A DNA stretch of 64,000 nucleotides from Amaranthus tricolor. Taxonomy: Eukaryota > Streptophyta > Magnoliopsida > Caryophyllales > Amaranthaceae. Positions 1 to 10,576 of this stretch are shown here, in pieces. Below the pieces are notes generated by a model, which searched no databases, was not told the DNA's origin, and saw only the letters and a program-made list of their open reading frames with translations. The stretch spans positions 17,451,337-17,515,336 of the forward strand of contig NC_080053.1 in NCBI RefSeq assembly GCF_026212465.1, given 5' to 3'. Positions within the stretch are counted from its first letter, which is position 1. Every line of letters begins with the position of its first letter. The position numbers and the translations under genes were made by a program.

Positions 1-58
1 GTCACAAGAGAGAACTGCCAATTTAGACCAGAAAGTTAATTGTACAGCAATTAACTTG

Positions 59-1328
59 TTTGTCTAAAGAACCAGATAGACGTTTGCCATGGGATACAAT
101 AAAAACAATTGCATTGCAACATAACACATCTAGGTGGACAGTAGCAAGGCTTTGGGAATCAGCCAAAACAGCAATGCAAAATGGCATTGTAGTTTGATGT
201 TAATGGTAGAAAAAGGGGAAGAGTTGGTAGGACACCAAGAGTCTTTGACACGACTCTGCTTAATGCTGTCCCAATTGAAAAAAGGACCGCAATTAGAGCA
301 ATGGCAAGTGCATTAGGCATTGGGCATTCACAAGTTTATAGAAAGATGAAATCTGGTAATATTAGAGCACATACAAATTCAATTAAACCAAAACTTTCTC
401 ATGACCACAAAATAAGAAGACTCAACTTTATTTTATCCCAAATAATACCACCTACTGTAGACGACATACCAAAATTCAGTTTCATGTATAATGTTGTACA
501 CATCGATGAAAAATGGTTCTACATGAGTAGGGAAACACAAAGGTACTATTTATTTTCTTGGGAAGAGGAAGAACATATAGGTGTGTGCAAAACAAAAATT
601 TCATAGGTAAAGTAATGTTTATAGCAGCTGTTGCAAGACCTCAAATTATTTCCACTGGAGAAGTGTTGTGTGATGGAAAAATAGAAATTTTTCCATTCAC
701 AGAGACTTATTATGCAATGAGGAGGTCAGAAAACAGACCAGCAGGTACACCACAGTTAAGAGCAATAACAAAAGTTACACGAGATGTTCTTCGAGACAAA
801 CTAATCAATGAAGTTGTACCAACAATCAAATCGAAATGGCCAACAAATGGAGTCAAAGATATTTGGATTCAACAAGATGACGCCAAGCCACATATTTTAA
901 CAAATGATCAAGCATTCAATCAAGAAGCCAAGAAAGATGGATTTAACATTAGACTAGTTTGTCAACCAGCATCCAGTCCAGATATAAACATCTTAGACTT
1001 GGGTTTGTTTAGTGCTCTACAATCAATTCAATTCAAGTCATTCCCCAAAGACCTCAATGATTTGATCAAGGCAGTCAATGATGCGTACGACACTTTTGAA
1101 CCAAAGCTTTTGAACTACACGTGGATACAATATCAACTATGCATGATAGAGGTGTTGAAAGCTAGAGGTGGTAATAACTATAAGAATCCACACATTGAAA
1201 AACAAAGATTGGACAGGTTGGGTATGTTGCCTAGACAATTAGAAATTCCGCAAGAACTTATAGATGCAGCACGTCAATTTTTATCTCATGGTATAATTAA
1301 TCTCAATGATCTTCCACAAAATGATTGA
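59..1328 (+). pseudogene. Broken mariner-like transposase
   Basis: The product would be a cut-and-paste transposase of the plant mariner group. From the N-terminal side one sees a helix-turn-helix-like part (TVARLWESAK; later ALGIGHSQVYRKM), then the catalytic domain with HIDEKWFY (first Asp), IWIQQDDAKPH (second Asp) and SPDINILDLG. From QQD to the Asp of LDLG there are 39 intervening residues, matching the DD39D signature of plant mariners. The gene is broken: stop codons in the stretch around 190-215 interrupt the N-terminal frame, and a frameshift near 580-600 separates the first Asp (frame from 301) from the rest (558-1328). The C-terminal 240 residues are continuous. The first codons may lie outside the window. 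It is not expected to make active enzyme. Confidence 0.85.
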
Positions 1329-1329
1329 A

Positions 1330-1914
1330 ATTAATTATCAATATGTAGACATGGATTAATACCCTTACATTTTTGGATCATAAGGGTTGTCTAACTTTAG
1401 TTAAGTAGACATTTTGTAAATCATTACAGTGTTATGTAGACATGGATCAACATTTTGCAAAGGACAGAATATTTATGACAACATTTTGTAACTATGAACT
1501 TATGCACACCTCTCTATTTAGTCATTGAGATGGTTATTACACACAAAAAACTAAGCAAGTTTCACTTGTGTACGTTTATTTAACTCTCAGATTTAATGTT
1601 TAACATCATTTGAAATTGTGCAAATGTAAGTATTTCAGCGTCATCTTAGTGCTTGCAACGGCATTGAGACAAAACACATTAACCATTGCCAAATCAGTAA
1701 CTTTATTAAGTTTCAGCCTCATACCAAGAAATTGGTGTGGCAATGAAACAACATCAGATGGCAAGTTATAAATATGTTAATATCTCCTACTAATGTCAAG
1801 TAATCTAAGGTGACAATGAAACACACTACAATATACACATTTCATCAGACAAATAACATTCATCATTGAGAAAGCACATAAGTATGGGACACACTGCATA
1901 GCATAGCCAACAAG
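1330..1914. other. AT-rich 3' flank of transposase, no gene seen
   Basis: No coding signal was recognised. The stretch lies between the transposase stop and the tandem repeats and probably holds the transposase 3' untranslated region. Confidence 0.4.
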
Positions 1915-2350
1915 AGTGATCAATATTAAAACAGACATAATAAAAAAACTGATCAACAGTAATAGACATAATAAAAAACTGATCAAAATTCAAACTTTTA
2001 CATTAATTTAACCTAACTACAAAGTTTAGCAAAACAGATCAAACTCCATATACCAAGAAACACAACATTTTAGCCTCAAAAGGATAGAAAAAATCTGATC
2101 AATATTAATAGACATAATAAAAGTCAGAATTCCATTAACTAAAATAATAAAGATCTGATCAATACTAAAATAGACATAATAAAAAATTGATCTCCATTAA
2201 CAGACATAATAAAGTTCTGATCAAAATTCAACCATTTACATTAATTTAACATAACTACAAACTTCAGCAAAAAAGATCAAACTCAATATACCAAGAAACA
2301 TCATTTTTGCCTTAAAAGGATAGGAAAAATCTGATCAATATTAAAATAGA
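1915..2350. repeat. Two tandem copies of a ~240 bp repeat
   Basis: A block running from a GATCAATATTAAAA-like start through TTTACATTAATTTAAC and ATATACCAAGAAACA to AAAAGGATAG occurs at about 1918-2120 and again at about 2155-2345 with scattered changes. Short spacers with the phrase TAGACATAATAAA occur several times between and inside the copies. Confidence 0.6.
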
Positions 2351-2394
2351 CATAAAACAACAACAAACCAGATGGAATTAAAAAAAATCAACAT

Positions 2395-3400
2395 AAAAAA
2401 CAACATGCAAGATTATCTTAAATGAAAACAGATCAAGTAAAGTACTAAAAAAACATCATGATTTTCAAATTAAAACCAAATCACAAAAATAATCCAAAAA
2501 AAATAAACATTATCAAAATCACAAACAGATCAAAATAAACATGAAATCAGGCTACCAAAGAGCAGATCGAAATTTTAAAAAAAAATCAACATAAAAATAA
2601 CATGCAAGATTATCATAAATGAAAACAGATCACGTAAAGTACTACAAAAAGATCATGATTTTCGGATTAAAACAAAATCACAAAGATAATCCAAAAAAAA
2701 ACATTATCAAAATCACAAACAAATCAAAATAAACATGAAATCAGGCTACAAAGAGCAGATCGAAATTTTAAAAAAAAATCAACATAAAAACAACATGCAA
2801 GATTATCATAAATGAAAACAAATAAGGTAAAGTACTACAAAAAGATCATGATTTTCGGATTAAAACCAAATCACAGAGATAATCCAAAAAAAAACATTAT
2901 CAAAATCAAAAACAGATCAAAATAAACATGACATAAGACAACAACAGACCAGATGGAAATCAAAAAAAAAAATCAACATAAACACAACATGTGAGATTAT
3001 CTTAAATGAAAACGGATCAAGTAAAGTACTACAAAAACATCATGATTTTCGAATTAAAACCAAATCACAAAGATAATCCAAACAAAAAAAACGTTATCAA
3101 AATCACAAACAGATCAAAATAAACATGAAATCAGGCCACAAAAGAGCAGATCAAAATTTAAAAAATATCAACATAAAAACAACATGCAAGATTATCATAA
3201 ATGAAAACAGATCAGGTAAAGTACTACAAAAAGATCATGATTTCTGAATTAAAACCACATCACAAAGATAATCCCAAAAAAAACATTATCAAAATCAAAA
3301 ACAGATCAAAAAAACGTAAAACCCCATATCAACTCATGATTTTCGGATTAAAAACAAATCAAAGAGATAGTCAGAAAAAACCATAATCAAAATCAAAATA
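2395..3400. repeat. Tandem array of ~190-200 bp units (about five copies)
   Basis: The landmark AACATGCAAGATTATC (or a close variant) recurs at about 2403, 2604, 2794, 2987 and 3183, each time followed by AAATGAAAACAGATCA, AAAGTACTA, ATCATGATTTTC, AAAACCAAATCACA and AAATAAACATGAAATCAGG-like stretches. This gives a period of about 190-200 bp. The last copy is degenerate. It lies wholly between the transposase and the right end of the mariner-like element. Confidence 0.75.
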
Positions 3401-3844
3401 AACTCCAAATCAGAACAAGAGAAAAAAGACCATACTAGATGATGATTAAACCCAAATAGATCATGATTAAACTGAAATAGATCAAAGCAAAGAGTATAAA
3501 GACTATATATCAGAACCAATAGAATCAAATCGAAAAACCCAGATTTAATGCAAAACCAAGTACAAAACCAAAGAAAATCAAATCCCCATTTCGTGAACGA
3601 TTATGATTAAAGAATTAAAATTAGATCTAAAGCCAAAGAATTTGTTCTGAGAAATGTTAGAGAAAGAGAGACTGAGAGAGAGAAAGAGGAGGGATAGGCG
3701 TGTGATTAGGGTTAGGATTGGGGTGAGGGGATTGGCTTATATGGGAGCTGATTCTTTTAGGATTTTAAATGGACGCTTAGGATCAAATGATGCATCAAAT
3801 CTGAGGGTGGATATCAATTCCACCATTAGTGTGAGGAAGTTGGG

Positions 3845-3960
3845 AAGGTGGGTTTAAATGGGAGAAATAATTAATTGGGATGGTGTGTTTAAATGGGAGA
3901 AATAATTAATTGGGATGGTGGGTTTAATGGGAGATTAGGTGGGTTTTTAATGGGAGAAAT
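3845..3960. repeat. Short tandem repeat, ~35 bp unit
   Basis: GGGAGAAATAATTAATTGGG followed by ATGGTGTGTTTAAAT is repeated twice in full, followed by shortened versions of the TTTAATGGGAGA core up to about 3960. Confidence 0.7.
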
Positions 3961-4167
3961 AAATATGAAGGAAATATTAATTTTAGTTGGGAATAGATAA
4001 AGATTAAACAATAGTAGGTATAAAAGTTAATGAGATATAAAATAGGATAAAAATAGGGTACGTAGAACTTTAAATGATTGTTTTATTACTAAAAATAGAA
4101 ATGTATCAAATAATATGAAAATGCCAAAAATAAAAAATGTAGCGGGTATTATGGAACGGAGGAAGTA

Positions 4168-6845
4168 GATCTTTTGTCACAAAAAAGTTTAGTATGTTTT
4201 TGGTTATGTTGCTAAAGGGTCTAATAAATGTCACTAAATTCACTAGCTATATATAATATTAGAAATTTAAAGTTATGATATTTAAATTATATGTCACTAC
4301 ATATATCTCTCTAAAAATATATTTTGTTGTAGTGATTTGAGGCATAAATATGATAGAATTGTAAAACGTTAAGTATCTTTCCTAACTAGTTCAATTAAAA
4401 GTATTAATTATCAAAGATTAAAGACTAATTCAAAAGATATCGAAGAAAGTTATGTGTATAAATCAAAATAAATTTAGATACGCGTATAATGCATGAAGTT
4501 CTTACAGACATATATAAAAACATGTTATAAATTTTTTTTATTAAGAGATTAAAAAGGCAATTTGAATAGATAATTAGATTATTTTAGAAAATTAAGGTAA
4601 ATTAAACACACAATAAGATAATTAATGATAAATAAACTTTTATAATAGGCTTCAAAGTTTGTTTACAATCTTTAAAGGTACAATGTGAAATTTAACTTAA
4701 CAAAAACACAGTGGAAAGAAAACTCTAGCATCTCTTCTGTCTTCTTCTTTTTTTTTTTTTTTCAGAAAACCCTATCCTCTATTGTCAAGTTTACGGTCAC
4801 TATTAACCTTATGGTTGATAGTAAGTTCCTATCTCTCTGTTTTTGGCTTTTTTTTGATTTAGTTACAAATAATATACATTCTCTATATATTATAAGTTTA
4901 AATTATTCTATTCATTTATTGGATTCAATCTACCTATATATTAGGTTTTAAATTCTCTCATGGTGAGAGTTTGAAGTCTTGTTATCAATTCTGGTAAAAG
5001 GCATATGACATCATCATGAGTGTCAGTTCTGCTAATACAGTCAATGATATTAAACTTATCACTATTTTAAAGCCACATCCGACCTAAAGACCCCTTCGAA
5101 GCAGGCTGTATCAATCAGCGATGTGATAGAGGCTACACTTCAACATTAGATCTCCTTTATAATGATCATGACTTTTTATAAATTGAAATTTGTTTGATTA
5201 GAATTATATATTTGATTGATCGTTACTTTATTGTAGATGTTAAATGACATTTTTATGAATGAATTTTTTTGGTTCCTTTCAAAAAAAATAAAGAACAAAA
5301 ACACAACTTCAATCATAATTATAAATACTAACAAAAGAAGTGAAAAATAACATATGGCGTTTTTTTAAGTGTTTTACCAAATATAAAACTATTAATGTAT
5401 AGAACTATAATTAATTGTGTGCATGACAATAATTTATTTTTCTAAATGAATTTAATGTTAAATTAAGTAAGTATTTAAAATATATTTTTATATTAATTCT
5501 TTATATCTAAATAAAAATCCTAAAACGACTGATTATTTAAAAAAATTTATTATATACGTAAGTATGAAATTATTTTTGAAAAATATATTGATTTAAATTA
5601 TTATCATAATCATTAATCATGAATCATATCATCATAATCATAATCATAATCATAAATACTAATAAAAAAATAAAAATAAAAAAAACGATTTGATAGAGTT
5701 TTTCCGAATATAAAAGTATTAATTTAATAAAATTATAATTGATGGTGTGGATGGTAATAATTTATTTTTATAAATAAATTTAAAGTTAAATTAAGTATTT
5801 AAAAATATTTTTACATTTAAATAAGAATCTTAAAGAGATTAATTGTTTCAAACAAGAATATTTTATACATAAGTAAGAAATTATTTTTGAAAAATATATT
5901 GATTTAAATTATCATCATAATTATGAATATTAATAAAAAGAGCTGGATAATAGCAAATGATAACTTCTTAGAGTCTTACAATATTCTTTAAAAATTTTAT
6001 TTATTTATGTTTCTATGTTAAACTTCGTGCATTCCACGGACTTCTAAACTAATTATAAAATATTTTATTGCAACAACAATCAATTTATTTATAGTATTCG
6101 ACTGGAATGAGCATCTTCCTAGAGAAGTTAAGATAAGTAAGTTTATTTTAACCTTAATTATATATGTATATATTATTTAAACACATTTAACCAAAATAGA
6201 ATGATAGACTATTGAACATAACAACTTGTTTGAGATGCTAAGAAAAATCAATTTATTCTTACCTTAATTAGATTTAAATTTAAATTACGTAATAATTGAC
6301 AATTTCTATAAATATCAACTTAATTAATATATTTTGTAATGCATTATATGTTTGTTGTATTTATAAATAAGACATGTAAGCAATTTTCAACTAATAAAAT
6401 TAAGTCATTTTGGTTGAGTGCTCAAAATGATGACATTTGTCCTTTTTCAATACTTTTATTACACTTAAGTATTAGTATAATTATAATTATGATTATGAGT
6501 ATGATTATGATCAGCTTATTTAATATTATTTTTTATCATTTCTCAACATTCTTATTAACTTTAAGATTTCTATAATATTTGAAATAATAGTATTTGTAAT
6601 TACTCAACACTTTATGATTATGATTTTAACTTAATTTATATTTTTTGTAATGCATTTTATGTGTCTTGTATATATTAATATGAAGATAGCATATATTTAT
6701 TAAACTTCTCATATTTGTTTGGTTTTAAGTTCATTAATAATCTTGCACTTAAGTTTAGCTTGAATTAATTATTAAATTAGCAATCTTAAAAATACTCTTA
6801 ATAATTACAAATTAACTAGGTTTTGTTATCCTAAATAATTTCCAG
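4168..6845. other. AT-rich DNA upstream of the first visible pectinesterase exon
   Basis: No exon, RNA gene or recognisable element protein was found. Apart from the duplicated segment at 5300-5945 and a pyrimidine run near 4745-4763, this is simple AT-rich DNA. It ends in a good splice acceptor (TAATTTCCAG) at 6845, so at least its right part is intronic. I looked here for the N-terminal pectinesterase exon and did not find it. Confidence 0.5.
5300..5945. repeat. Diverged tandem duplication, ~300 bp unit
   Basis: Two neighbouring copies (about 5310-5640 and 5645-5940) share the same order of phrases: a CG-containing tract followed by ATATAAAA-TATTAAT, then GACAATAATTTATTTTT or a close variant, TTAAATTAAGTA, and the shared GAAATTATTTTTGAAAAATA with its extension into TATTGATTTAAATTAT. 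A (CATAAT)n-like stretch lies between them. Confidence 0.6.
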
Positions 6846-7040
6846 AATACATATCGACCATCTATAATATCCCAAGCTCCAGCCGCTCTAATAATTGGAG
6901 ATAAAGTAGCCTTTTATGAATGTGGATTTATTGGTGTGCAAGACACCTTGACAGATTTTATAGGACGTCATTTGTTCGAAGGGTGTTACATTGAAGGTTA
7001 TGTTGATTTCATATGGGGCTATGGCCAGTCCATATATCAT
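6846..7040 (+). CDS. Pectinesterase, internal exon A
   Basis: This 65-codon exon encodes the central part of a plant pectin methylesterase (pectinesterase), a secreted enzyme that removes methyl esters from cell-wall homogalacturonan. Visible family motifs are GDKVAFYECGF, then VQDTLTD (catalytic Gln-Asp pair of region II) and GYVDFIWGYG (the second catalytic Asp, region III). It is bounded by a clean acceptor (TTTCCAG) and donor (GTATGT), phase 0 at both ends. The sequence is closest in style to the group lacking an inhibitor pro-domain, of the QRT1/PPME kind. It joins in frame to the exon at 19506. An N-terminal exon with the signal peptide and region I is expected upstream but is not visible, so the gene may be partial. 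Confidence 0.85.
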
Positions 7041-7609
7041 GTATGTCCCCTTCTCCTTCTTCACTTTGCCAAATAATATTACTTTCAATTACAATATTAT
7101 TTCATATACACATTTATAAATTATAGGGTTCGACACAAAATCTCTGATTTTAATATTTTCTTGCCGTGGTTGGGACTCTTATAGTCTTATTGTGATTTCG
7201 ATTTGTTTTAGGGTATTGAGTTTTCGCATCTCTAAATTTAAAACAATAAAACATAAAATTTTAAAACAGTTGATCCGGATTCGGATTGAATATCCGATTT
7301 TAAGGTGGGATACCCACTCTAATTTATTTGACTTTCCTAAATTGACCTATTTAAATTTTTTTAATTTACCATATGACCATTTATTTTTTTATATTGACTA
7401 TATGACAATTATATTCATAAATTTTCCGCTAAACAGTCTCTCAAAGAGACCAATTAAAGTTGGGTCGACTTAATTTTTTAATGAGAAAAACAAATTAAAA
7501 AAATACAAATGAAGCGCATCTCATATCACAATAATTTCTATTTTCACGACTACCTTCTTGCTTCATCCATAACTTTTCGCCTTTTTCTCCGTGAAGTCAT
7601 TTATGGTTA
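7041..7609 (+). other. Start of the 12.5 kb pectinesterase intron
   Basis: This is intron sequence beginning with GTATGT. It is AT-rich and no gene is seen. Confidence 0.55.
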
Positions 7610-8435
7610 CCCTCTATCTTAATAATACCTACTTGTCATATTATAAACCCCTACTTAACATATCCTAACACCTACTTGACTGACCTTAAACATCCTACTT
7701 GATATGCCTAAACACATACTTGACAAATCATTAAATGCTATTTGACATCTCATAAACCTCTGATTGACATACTATAAACCCCTACTTAATTAACAGGCAA
7801 GAAACTTTTACTTGACACACTCTAAACCCCAACTTGACATACTACAAACTCGTACTTAAAATACCCCAAAACATCTACTTTACATACCATAAATCCTTAC
7901 TTGACATACCATAAACCCCCACTTCACATACTTTAAACCCCTACTTAACATACGATAAACCCCTACTTAATATACCATAAACCCCTACTTAACTCATTAA
8001 AATATGACTGATTGAAAATAACCTATAAACCATCATAATAATTACTTATACATGTAAAATACCTATTGAGAACTATTATAATGCCTACTTCTACTAGTAA
8101 AAATAACTACTATGACTCATCAAAATCCCTACTTCTAGTGATAAAAAATACCTATTGCGTTTATAATATATAAAGTAGAGACTTTTATTATGTGTAGTAG
8201 GTGTTTGTGATACGTCAAGTAGGGGTTTTAGTATGTAAAGTAGATGTTTTCGAATATCTGAAGTAGGTTTTTATAACATTTTAAGTAAGAATTTTTAATA
8301 TGTGAATTATAAGTTTTAAATGTTTAAATTAGGCGTTTATGGTTTGAAAAGTAGGTGTTTATGATATGTGATGTAAAGAGTTTTTAGTATGTGAAGTAGA
8401 AGTTTTAATATGTGAAGTATATGTTTAATATATAT
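7610..8435. repeat. Fold-back minisatellite: two inverted arrays of ~24 bp units
   Basis: From about 7610 to 8010 the unit ACATACCATAAACCCCTACT recurs about fifteen times with variations such as CTACTTGACATA, at roughly 24 bp spacing. After degenerate units to about 8160, the complementary form (GTTTATGATATGTGAAGTAGG-like; e.g. AAGTAGGGGTTTTAGTATGT) takes over to about 8430. Right and left arrays could therefore pair into a long imperfect hairpin. The (AAT)n tract follows directly. The structure resembles fold-back elements. Confidence 0.7.
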
Positions 8436-8447
8436 TAACCATTAATA

Positions 8448-8449
<2 letters not shown>

Positions 8450-8528
<79 letters not shown>
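8450..8528. repeat. (AAT)n microsatellite
   Basis: About 26 uninterrupted AAT units lie between the fold-back array and the Sirevirus LTR. Confidence 0.95.
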
Positions 8529-8530
<2 letters not shown>

Positions 8531-8648
8531 AAAATTAAAATTAATAATCCAACCTTTCACCTATCTGCTGTGACTAATCCAACTTTAGATTATTTTTTAA
8601 TAATCCAACCTTTGCTTTTAGTTTGTTGTCAGCATACTAATAGGGTAT

Positions 8649-9831
8649 TGTTGAAATACACAAAGATGGTCGAATGCAACAAGAGGGAGGGTGAATTGTT
8701 GTATATCAAGCTTTACTACGTTTTTACTCTAATTTGCGGAATTTTAACAAACAAAATAAAGCTTAAACTTAAAAAGTAAGAGATAAAAAGGAGATAAAGA
8801 TTTTACGTGGAAACCTTCTTGGCCTAATAAGAAGGAAAACCACGACCCCTCGGGATTTCAAAATTCTCACTATGTTTTAGGCAATCCTTACAATTACATA
8901 AAACAGTTTGCTTCACTTGAAGCTTCTCTACTCTAGGCCTAATTCTCTTTCTCTACTTTCTCCTTCTCTTTCTCTTCTCACGTTTCACTTCTCTATTCCC
9001 TTAGACTTCTTATGAGTCTAATTACAACAAAACACTCAATAACTCTTACAAGGCCAATTCTCAAGAAGATAAAAATTAAAATAATTACTTAAGAAAAATA
9101 TAATAAATTAATTGGCATTTAAAAACAGAAAATATTTTTCTTAAATGATCTCCCTTTAATGGACACTCTTGAATGGATGTTCGGTTTGAGCAAAGTTCCT
9201 CCTATTTATAGTGGGAACAGCCAGCAGTTACCTTAGACACACCTCCCACTATCATCCACGTTCTCAAAACAAAAAGATAGTGGTCTTGCCAAAAAATAAA
9301 CGTCAGACTATCATTTGATCAAAGAAAAACGGTTTCCTTAGGCTAAAAATTGCATAGGAATTAAAAACACAAGATCCTAAAAAATAGGAGATCTTAATCT
9401 TAAGAAGAAAAAGTCTTAGGCTATTTTTAGATAACCTAAAAATAGTTTAGCCAATTAACTTACTAATTAATTTAAGCAGCTAATTTAAGATTTAAGCGTT
9501 TACATCAACTAAAAAGAGAATAATAAAATAACTGCAATTTTTCAGTCGATGTTTTTCTCCAGACCTGCTACGTAGGAACAGCGTACTGTCTCCAGCTTCA
9601 ACTTCTGTTAGATTGTTCATTTTAGGAACAGTAGACCGTCTGTCAACCTTTAACTTCCTAAGCACTTATCTAACTTCTTGAATATTTTAAGACACGTACA
9701 ACTTCCACGAACCAAGTCATAGGCTTCATCAACAATTTCAACAAAATCGGATATATACCTACAAAACAATCTCTAAAACATGTTTGTTTACTTTAAAAGT
9801 GAAGTCATCATCAAAACCTTAAGAGCCAACA
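8649..9831 (-). repeat. 3' LTR of Sirevirus copy 1
   Basis: The ends are TGTTGAAATA and AGAGCCAACA on the plus strand. It matches 17872-19054 end to end. In element orientation it begins TGTTGGCTCTTAAGG. It carries two TAGGAACAG/TGTTCCTA-like motifs near 9565-9645 and a TATTTATAG stretch near 9212 that could serve as the TATA region. Confidence 0.95.
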
Positions 9832-9833
9832 AA

Positions 9834-9845
9834 CTCCCCCTTTTT
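9834..9845 (-). promoter_or_regulatory. Polypurine tract of Sirevirus copy 1
   Basis: In element orientation the sequence is AAAAAGGGGGAG followed by TT and the 3' LTR, the plus-strand priming site. A second, similar tract preceded by GATGAC lies at 10291-10310. Repeated PPT-like tracts are a known Sirevirus habit. Confidence 0.85.
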
Positions 9846-10576
9846 GATGATGACAAACTTTATAAACAAACTCAAGTAAACTAGAGTAAAACAAATTTCT
9901 TAGAGCATACTAGAGATTAAAGCAACTCTAAATAACTTAGTAAATCAACTTGTTACAATATAATTTACCAAGCATACATAAACCAACTTACTCTATAAAA
10001 ATATAATATCAAATATGTTTTAAAAATTTCAAAAATAATTAAACTAAAACAAACTAAAATAAAATAGACTAAAACATAAATTATTAAGTATTTTCAAAAG
10101 AAACAAAGAAACAACTTTAAAACAATTAATCAAAACAATTAATCAAAATATCCATAAAAACTTAATATCAACACAGATGATCCGATTCTAAGCTATCATA
10201 AACACAGCACATTAACTTCCATAAAAAGCAATATAAATCAATCAAGATATGTACTGTGTAATCACAGCTCTTCTTAAGTTTGTGCATAATCTTCCCCCTT
10301 TTGTCATCAATCAAAAAGAATATGGAGTTATCAAACCTCAGCACAAACCATATAGATTTGTCAGTGATGAAAGCAAGAAACAATAATGAAAGTAAGCACC
10401 ATAAAAAGTAATCAAATCTGCATAATGTTAGTCATCACAAACTAGAAAATAAAAACAAAAGAAAGAAATGTAGCAGTTGTTCAAATACAAACGTGTACCC
10501 CAGATGGTACATAGGAAAGTGAAATTGTTTGATTAGTGTTACAGCCAACAAATCATTAAAAACATGGGAAGAGGAA
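9846..10576 (-). other. Non-coding 3' region between third ORF and 3' LTR of copy 1
   Basis: About 730 bp without a convincing gene. It contains the extra polypurine-like tract at 10291-10310. Apparent short ORFs here are not supported by copy 2. Confidence 0.6.

Larger units (their letters stand above)
1..4165 (+). mobile_element. Mariner-like (plant DD39D) transposon, 3' part
   Basis: The window opens inside a Tc1/mariner-type element. A broken transposase occupies the first 1.3 kb. About 2.8 kb of AT-rich, tandemly repeated DNA follows, and then an end of Stowaway/mariner type (GGAACGGAGGAAG at 4153-4165) next to a TA dinucleotide, the target of this superfamily. The left terminal repeat would lie before base 1 and cannot be seen. 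The 2.8 kb tail is long for a mariner, so the right end could instead belong to a separate MITE or to a composite element. Transposase identity is secure; the outer boundary is inferred. Confidence 0.6.

Noticed and set aside
2395..3400. Regularly spaced repeats as a possible CRISPR array
   Set aside because: Units are adjacent tandem copies of about 195 bp without unique spacers, in a plant nuclear context.
4685..4951. 88-codon plus-strand frame
   Set aside because: It spans a T-rich tract and has no conserved pattern or splice context; not a missing pectinesterase exon.
7192..7473. 93-codon plus-strand frame in the intron
   Set aside because: AT-rich composition, no motif, no splice logic; probably chance.
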